From Cyanoderma ruficeps (taxonomy: Eukaryota; Chordata; Aves; Passeriformes; Timaliidae): 64,000 bases of DNA. A program made the translations under genes and the position numbers. Under the pieces are notes generated by a model that searched no databases, had not been told where the DNA came from, and was given only the letters and a program-made list of their open reading frames with translations. Shown here one piece after another: positions 57,129 through 64,000 of the stretch (its first letter is position 1; each line of letters opens with the position of its first letter). The stretch spans positions 21,510,696 through 21,574,695 of the forward strand of contig VZDJ01007753.1 in NCBI GenBank assembly GCA_008694505.1, written 5' to 3'.

Positions 57129-60100
57129 TTTGTGCTCCTGCATTATTATGCCAAGCACATAAGGGAGAGGAAATACAAATCTCCTCTCTACAAAAGAGGA
57201 AGAAGGAAAAAAGAAAAGCCCCAAGCATGAAAACCCTACAAGTTTTGCAGCTATTCATCCTCTAATAAGGATCATTATTTACTAACAGTTATTCAGCATA
57301 TGTTGAGAATGCAAGGAAATAATACAAAATCCATGGATTCCAAACTTTAAACACTGGGTTCCAGTAAACTGGCACTCAAAAGAAAAAAGATTGTAAGCAT
57401 TTTGACACAGACAGACGATGCATCTCCAGGAGACAAATTAAAGGGTGCTGCTCCATTGAACAGTTATGTGATAGGAGTACACTGTACTATGCATAGCACA
57501 TAAATGCTATGGAGATCTCTCGTTTTTTGAATTCCTTATTAATTGCAAGATGTTATTCATAGGAGATGTCTGAGCAGCCATAAATGTAGAGCTCTATCAG
57601 TGATTCAGCATCTGTAGGTCTGCCGCAAAAACTATGTGCTTTTATGGGATAATGGGAAAGCAGCTAAACCTCGGCACCTAAACCCAGCCTGAATTCCCAC
57701 CCTTTTCTTCTCCAGTCTTGGGGTACAACTCTCCTGCCTCCTTTTATTAACTTAAATCAGCATACAGCTGTAAAGAGAACTGGTTGTGCAACCAAAACAG
57801 AAAACCCATCCTCCCAAAAAGATTGTTCTGATAGATCAGTGCCCCAACTTACCTTCAGTCATGTGCCCCTTATGTCAAGGGCCAAGGCTGTGTAGGTGAA
57901 TGCAAACTACACTTGTCATTGGCAGCTCAAAACTATTTCATAATTAGAAATGCAGTTTACATAGGTTTTTAAAGACTTATCTAAAATATTCATTTTAGGA
58001 GACACGTGTGTATAAAATCTTTTTTTTTAGCTACAGGAAAGCCATAGAAGTTGCTCTATAGTCTACACATTTTTTTTAAAATTCTAAATAGACTGCCCTT
58101 TCATTGTTTACTACATTAACTCAGTAAAGATTTAAATCAGACTGAAACTGATGACCAATATCCTAGCCATTTGTTTAATATAAAAATCCATTTATTCCTC
58201 TGGTACACTCTAGGGAAAAAATAACATTACCCCTTTGCTTTAAGGAACCCAGAAACGAAGAAAAAATTTCTGTTTCATTCAGCAACATCAATCACTGTAG
58301 ATCTATTTATACACATAGTTCCTAGGTGTGAACCCTAGGAAAGTCTCATTCACTCAGGATACTGCTACAGCAGTGTTTTCCAGATAAAGCCAGTAGTGCA
58401 CACATTCAATTGAATGTAGAGTTTGAAAAAAATGGAAATTAAAAAAAATCAAGCCATGATTAACTTCACACAGCTAGAGGCTGAGAGCACCACAGCCTTG
58501 TTTCACATATGAAATAAACACTTCTATAATTTTAAATTGAAATGATCCCTTTAAGTCTATTTATGCCTTTACTTTTTGTACTCCTATTCCAGCTTCCTCA
58601 GCAGCATACACATAGTTAAAACCCGACGCTTATTAGAATAGACTTCTGGTGGGAAGTGCTAAGAATCCACCCCACTGCCTACCAATCTATCCAGAAATCT
58701 GTTCTCACTCCTACTTCCTCCTGTCTGTTCCTTTCTGAAACAGCAGTAGGGGGGTTGGGAGTTTGCCTTTCCTCTACCGGATCACAGTTGTGTACGTGAA
58801 CTACACCAGACCATATGACAATCTCTCTCAACTCCTAAGAGGCAAAACAAGCTTCCTACCAAGCCAATGTGAAGAGAAGCAGGTAGGAGCAAGAGCCTCC
58901 AGATACCAGTGTCCACATGCCTAACAGCCCTGTCCATACTCACGGAAACATGCTCCAGCTTTTGTCTAGCTGCCTACATGCGACTTCAGGTGGTCCAGGG
59001 AAAAACCAAAGACTCAGATGTATTGTTTAGCATGCAGGAAGGCTTGGACATAAAGAAAATTACTGTATTGAAGAAAAAACAGTGCCTGTCATGCAGAGGA
59101 TAAGCCCACTGCTGGAGAGTGAGACTAAAGAGAAAGGTTAGAATCTGAAAAGAAGCCTCCATGGCTGCCTGAAATCTGCCAGAATAAACCAGGTCAATCA
59201 GAAACATAGTGAAGATGGATTTTCCGTTCATGAAGGGGAAGCATTGACGTTTTACTGAACTCCAAACTGCAAAAATGCAGTAGGAAAACCACTCCAAGAC
59301 ACAGCACCTGAGGAGATATTCCACTACTCACTCTCAGTGAAGAGCTGATAAGATTCCCAAAAAGGCCCAGCCTTTAGATTCATGAAATCTGTGTTTAAAT
59401 CTGGTAAAACCAGAACTGTCTGATCAATAGGATCTTGCTCATGTTCTTTTCTGGGAATCTAAATATTATTTTTACAGAGATTTCATTTTCAATCTAATAA
59501 ATTAATAATTGCATTTTACAACAGCTTTTAGCCCAGCAACCAATTTAACTTTTCTGTCAACTGTTATGTTCTTAAATTCTTTACTACCACATAGACAACT
59601 TACTGAGAAAACTAGAAGCAGCTTTACTAGAGGGAATAGGGAACAAACCTGAAGTGGCAGAAGGCATTGCCTACTACTTGCCCTAAAGAAACATGAAAAC
59701 CACCAGAGACAACTGTCAAGTAGCTGGAGATACATCCAGGATCTGCCTATATTGAAACATTATTGCAATGAGGACCAAAACTAAACCAGTTTTCCATTGC
59801 ATCATTTCTTCATCAATTTCCTGCACAATGTGGAAATAGACATGGGTCACTCAGCATAAGAACTGCATAATAGTCTGCCTTTAATTTGTAAGTGTTAATG
59901 CACCTGTAACATGCAACCAATGACCAATGACATTTGATACGCTAATACCAGAAGTGTTATTGTAAAGAACCATTCAATCCTCGTGTTAAGGTTAAATATT
60001 CATCCCTCTCAATTTAAGAGACTGTACATTTCCCTCTGCCCACATTACATTAAAAAAAAAGTACACAAACAATAAAAAAATAAGGCATTTTAACAAAATC

Positions 60101-60495
60101 CCTAAGCACTAAACTAAGAAGAAGCCTGACCATGACCATTTTTTCTCCCTTAGAGAGAAAAAGTCATCTTCTACTGAAACAGTGCTCTAGATATAACAGA
60201 AGAGTCACACTTCCAGAATACCAAAGAAATAATTATCTTTTCATTGATATCTTTTCACTGATAAACAGCTAGGAAAAGATGGCACCTTTTTATTTTCTTG
60301 GTTCTGCTTCAGGTCATAACTTCACGTTATGAAGATTAAACATCCAAAAACCTTAAGGGTTCAAATGTTAGTGTGAAAAAGTTGAAGGGTTATAACTTCC
60401 CCTCACTTAAAGTTTATAACGAATACTGACAGCAAGAGAATGTCAAAGATGCCACTAGCCTATCACATTTCCAACCTTCAGAAGACAGCTTTAAA

Positions 60496-60545
60496 AAATA
60501 AAACCCCAAACAACCCCAACAAAAAAATCACAACCCCCTCCTCCC
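60496..60545. repeat. A/C-rich low-complexity tract
   Basis: About 50 bases of A and C with few T and no G on the + strand, with the word AACCCCAA repeated. It lies in SPRED1 intron 1. Confidence 0.55.
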
Positions 60546-62883
60546 TGCAACGCCACCTTTAGTTTAAATACTAAATCTTAGAAGTCTTATAGAGCAATAT
60601 AGATTTGAGAAATCTCATGGAACCTCTTTAGGAATGAGGTTCTCTAATTCACACAACAATAACTTGAGAAATTTGAGGTTCAGTTAGCATCAAACATCAT
60701 TATTTCTTAAGGGTTTTTCCCAGACAGATTATATGTCAAATAAAATTAACCCCAGAGAAGTAACACGATCTTATAATAGTTTGACTAAATTACAAGTTTT
60801 AAAGTAGACAGCCATCAAAGTAAGGGGAACAGGCAATCATGAATTCAGGAAATGTACATTGCCCCATAGTCAGCTAATGGCAACTTTAATAGGATGTGAT
60901 GGATTTTTCTCCAGGAGAAAATACTGCCTGCATTTTTGCTTCAACAACCCACGCCAGCTGACTAATGGAGTTATATTTTTGTCTCATATGAGCATGGTTA
61001 CTTGCCCATCCTCTAGCAGTTGCAGAACGAAACATTAACAACAGCTGTGGGGTGAACAGAAAAGCTGCTGTATTTGGTAGCCAAGATCCAAAGTATAGGC
61101 CTTTCCTCTCAAACAGTGAAGCTCATTTTCTGTCACAGGGTGACGAAAAGACACAGCATAGAACAAAGCCACTTTTAGGGCCTGAAGTAGCTAACTGAAG
61201 GTACTTTTAAGGAGTAATACATCTTCATGGGGAAAAAAAAAAATAAAGGATTCACAGAAATTAAAAATAGGGTACTCGGATAGATAAGAGTCTTTGGGAG
61301 CTTAGAAGTTGTTGCTGAAAAGAAATACCGGTGGGTCCAGACAGGTTTCTTTAAACAACCCTTATCAAATACTATTAAATATAAAACTCTTTAGCTCGGC
61401 ATTCTAACAATCCTAATCGTAACAGACCAATCCCAAAGAAACACTCCTGCCACGCTACTGAATAATCAGCATATGCCTGCAACTAGAAACATCTTTTTAT
61501 GCAAACACTTGGGCTTCAGTCCTGCAAAAATTTAAATATATCACTCTGAGTAGACCTACAGATCTCTGTGGAAGTCTGTAGAGTTTATCACAGACATAAA
61601 AGCTAACACATATTTATAAGTCTTGCAGGATAATTGCTTTTGGCAGAATATAAATAACATTGCTCTAATGTGTTTCAGCATCATGGTCTCTTGCTTTAAG
61701 AGCCAGACATTCTGGTGAAGCCTGTCATTCTTCATACAAAGAGTGGCAGCTGTATAGCCCACAGAGACATTTAAACTTCTCCTTGCATTTTCTTTAAAGT
61801 TTCAGCATAGTGTTTGGGCATTCTTTTGAAGTAGCAAGAAAGCTAACAAGTGAAGCCGATAAAAATGGCCTAAAAATGCTTTCTCACTAGTGCCATGGAT
61901 ACCACTGGTAGGGCCAGAAGCAATTCTTAGACAAACTATCTATAGCTTCCAACACTGCCAAACAGAACATCAATTAGGCTGAGGAGTTTACTGGGTATTT
62001 TTTCTAGAACCTGCACTGGCCAACAGGGCAATAATTCAATATGAGAAGCAGTATTAATAAAGGACTCTAATATTCACTGTACTACATACTTCAATGAAAA
62101 AAACTTAAAAATCTGCTACAAGAGCTTTCAAATTGCAAGACAGGCATCTGAAATAATTTTAGAAATTTAATGCCAGCCGTTTGCCGAATTGATTTTTAAA
62201 TGCATACCTAAAACTAGGCCCCAGATTTCTCTCCTTGTCAGTTTCTTCTTTTTTTTCTTTCAGAATTGTCTTACTGTCTCTATTGCCTTTCATTTCAACT
62301 TCTAACAAGGATAGACAGGAGCAAACAAAAGTAGCTTCAGGTTCCATCAATGCCATTGAGAATTAAAAGGATGGTCTATATCACCTAGTGCAAGCCCCAG
62401 CTGGAACAGCAGACTTGTCTTGGCATAAGGTCCAGCTCTAATTAGAGGAGAGGAATTACTATATTTTGTAGACATAGGTAGCCCTTACAGCAGCTTTACT
62501 TCTGCCCTTATTTTCATTTGATACCTTCATCTCTCTAATACTACCTTGAAAAAAGACTTTACAGCTGAGGAAGCATTGCATGCAACAAAACCAGCCCTGG
62601 TATAATTTAACTGTAGTCCAACAACACAAAAAATGTAATTTGAAACACTCAGCAGCTCTCTCAAGCTCATATGAATTCACATTTGCAGTCAGTATTGCCT
62701 TGGCCCAAATAACAGTTAGAATTTCCTTGAATTCAACTGATTTCCATTAAGCATATTTTGTTTTGTGTACAAAAATGACAGACCTACAGTTAAGTGGAAC
62801 ACACAGGTAAATTTTGAAGTACCTAACTTTCAATCATTAAATCCTTTGTTTGTGCCTCAACTGTATCTACTGTAAAGCAGCAT

Positions 62884-62965
62884 CTTAAAAAAACCCCAAA
62901 AAACAAACCACACAAAAAAACTCCATGACAAAAACCCAACCAAAGAAACAAACAAGAAACCCAGC
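62884..62965. repeat. A/C-rich low-complexity tract
   Basis: About 80 bases of A and C with rare T and G on the + strand, the longest tract of this kind in the window. The open frame at 62925-63182 starts inside it and is not considered coding. Confidence 0.6.
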
Positions 62966-64000
62966 CGGTTTCCAAGTATTAATGAATGAGCCTTGGCTGA
63001 AGGAGAGGACACAGGTAATCTCCCCCTACTTCATGGGGTCCTTGTTCAAGCCAAAACCGGAGAGCACCAGCACCTCCCAATCCCTTTATCTGCTAAAACA
63101 CCACCTTAACATCAGAAAGAAAGCAGTTGACACTGACATGACCATAAATTCAATGCATTTCCTAACAAAACTGAATTGCTAAGTTCTTTCCTAGAACATC
63201 ATGCTTACCCACTTTCCCTCATCACCTTGTTCACATGGTTCTTGTGAAATACCCATGCAGTACACAGACACTGAAATACATCACTTAGATAAGACTAATT
63301 TCAAGTTCTGCCATCAAGCATGAACAGCTTGATGAGTTACATCAAAAGATTAAAACTGTATAAGCTGGTGTAGCAATTTCAGTTTGCTCAAACTTATCAA
63401 TGCCTGAAAACACACCACTTCAATTACAAAGAGATGAACCACCCAAACCTAACTTCTGCTAAGGTCAAAGGAAGCCCTACCAAACAACCACATGGTAAAT
63501 TTCCCCACCAATGAATCCAGAAAGAAATAACATATTTCAGCTCAAACCTCCTGATGAGGAAACAGATGCATATGGAATTTAACCAAGTTTCATAGCAAAT
63601 GGAAAAGTCAGAGAAAGGATGTCAACAAAAATTTTTGCCAGATCCTTTATGGTAACTTTTATGTTTTTACATGAAGCATAGTAATTTTCAGGTAACAGCA
63701 GCATTAAGAAGTTAAAATAATTAAATATAGTACTCAATCATTATTCATTTGTGATGCTCTTGAAACACTGTCCAGATATTAATGGCATCTCTGAACATCT
63801 TCAATGTCTATTGAGTTTCTCAGTCATTTTCAAAGGGACAGTTCCAATCTCCCAGAAAGGAAAAACCATAGCTGACCCCTCTGTAGTGCTTCAACCGTTC
63901 TAAATTATCTGCCTTGTCACAACTTCCCCAAACCATTTCAAACCACAGATCTGTTTTACCATTAAAAAGCAAACAAGTGAGCATTTAAGTTCAGTAGATT

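Larger units (their letters stand above)
42969..64000 (-). other. SPRED1: SPRED1 intron 1 (partial, over 21 kb)
   Basis: The sequence from exon 2 to the window edge shows no match to the short SPRED1 start exon (MSEETATSDN-type) and no CpG island that would mark its promoter. In mammals this intron is tens of kilobases long, so the whole stretch is most simply intron 1. It holds two CR1 fragments on the + strand, an AT microsatellite, several A/C-rich tracts and a G-rich-strand motif, all listed separately. The open frames (up to 128 codons) match nothing known. Intronic enhancers may exist but cannot be seen without alignment. Confidence 0.8.

Noticed and set aside
43000..64000. Search for the SPRED1 start exon and promoter
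   Set aside because: No sequence encoding an MSEETATSDN-like peptide followed by a donor, and no CpG island, was found; the exon must lie outside the window.

Overview
The window is vertebrate nuclear DNA, most likely from a bird. It is AT-rich and intron-dominated, it carries several CR1 LINE fragments (the characteristic avian retroposon), and its one recognisable gene is SPRED1. Many short A/C-rich low-complexity tracts would fit a songbird, but that is only an impression. No bacterial, viral or CRISPR content was seen.

SPRED1 lies on the minus strand and occupies roughly positions 15450 to beyond 64000. Five coding exons were placed by translating them, matching them to the remembered mammalian protein, and checking splice sites and phase. 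They are exon 2 (42794-42968, 175 bp), exon 3 (34794-34962, 169 bp), exon 4 (33481-33530, 50 bp), exon 5 (25598-25756, 159 bp) and the terminal exon (20438-21097, 660 bp including the stop). With the 32-bp start exon known from mammals, which is not in this window, the reading frame closes exactly to 414 codons plus stop. The exons encode the EVH1 domain (exons 2-3), a variable linker (exons 4-5), the KIT-binding domain and the cysteine-rich Sprouty domain (terminal exon). SPRED1 is a membrane-associated inhibitor of Ras-MAPK signalling that recruits neurofibromin to Ras.

Layout: 1-15449 is intergenic DNA downstream of SPRED1, with a CR1 fragment, low-complexity tracts and small repeats. 15450-20437 is the probable long 3' UTR, with a miR-126-type seed match, two Pumilio-type motifs and an unexpected CpG-rich block at about 17410-17690. 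20438-42968 holds the exons and introns. 42969-64000 is intron 1, more than 21 kb long, with two CR1 copies on the + strand.

The main observation is that the 34-residue exon lying between exon 5 and the terminal exon in mammals could not be found in the 4.5-kb intron here. Both flanking junctions are phase 0, so its absence preserves the frame. The CpG-rich block in the 3' UTR/downstream region is the second point to check. I found no convincing undescribed biological system.
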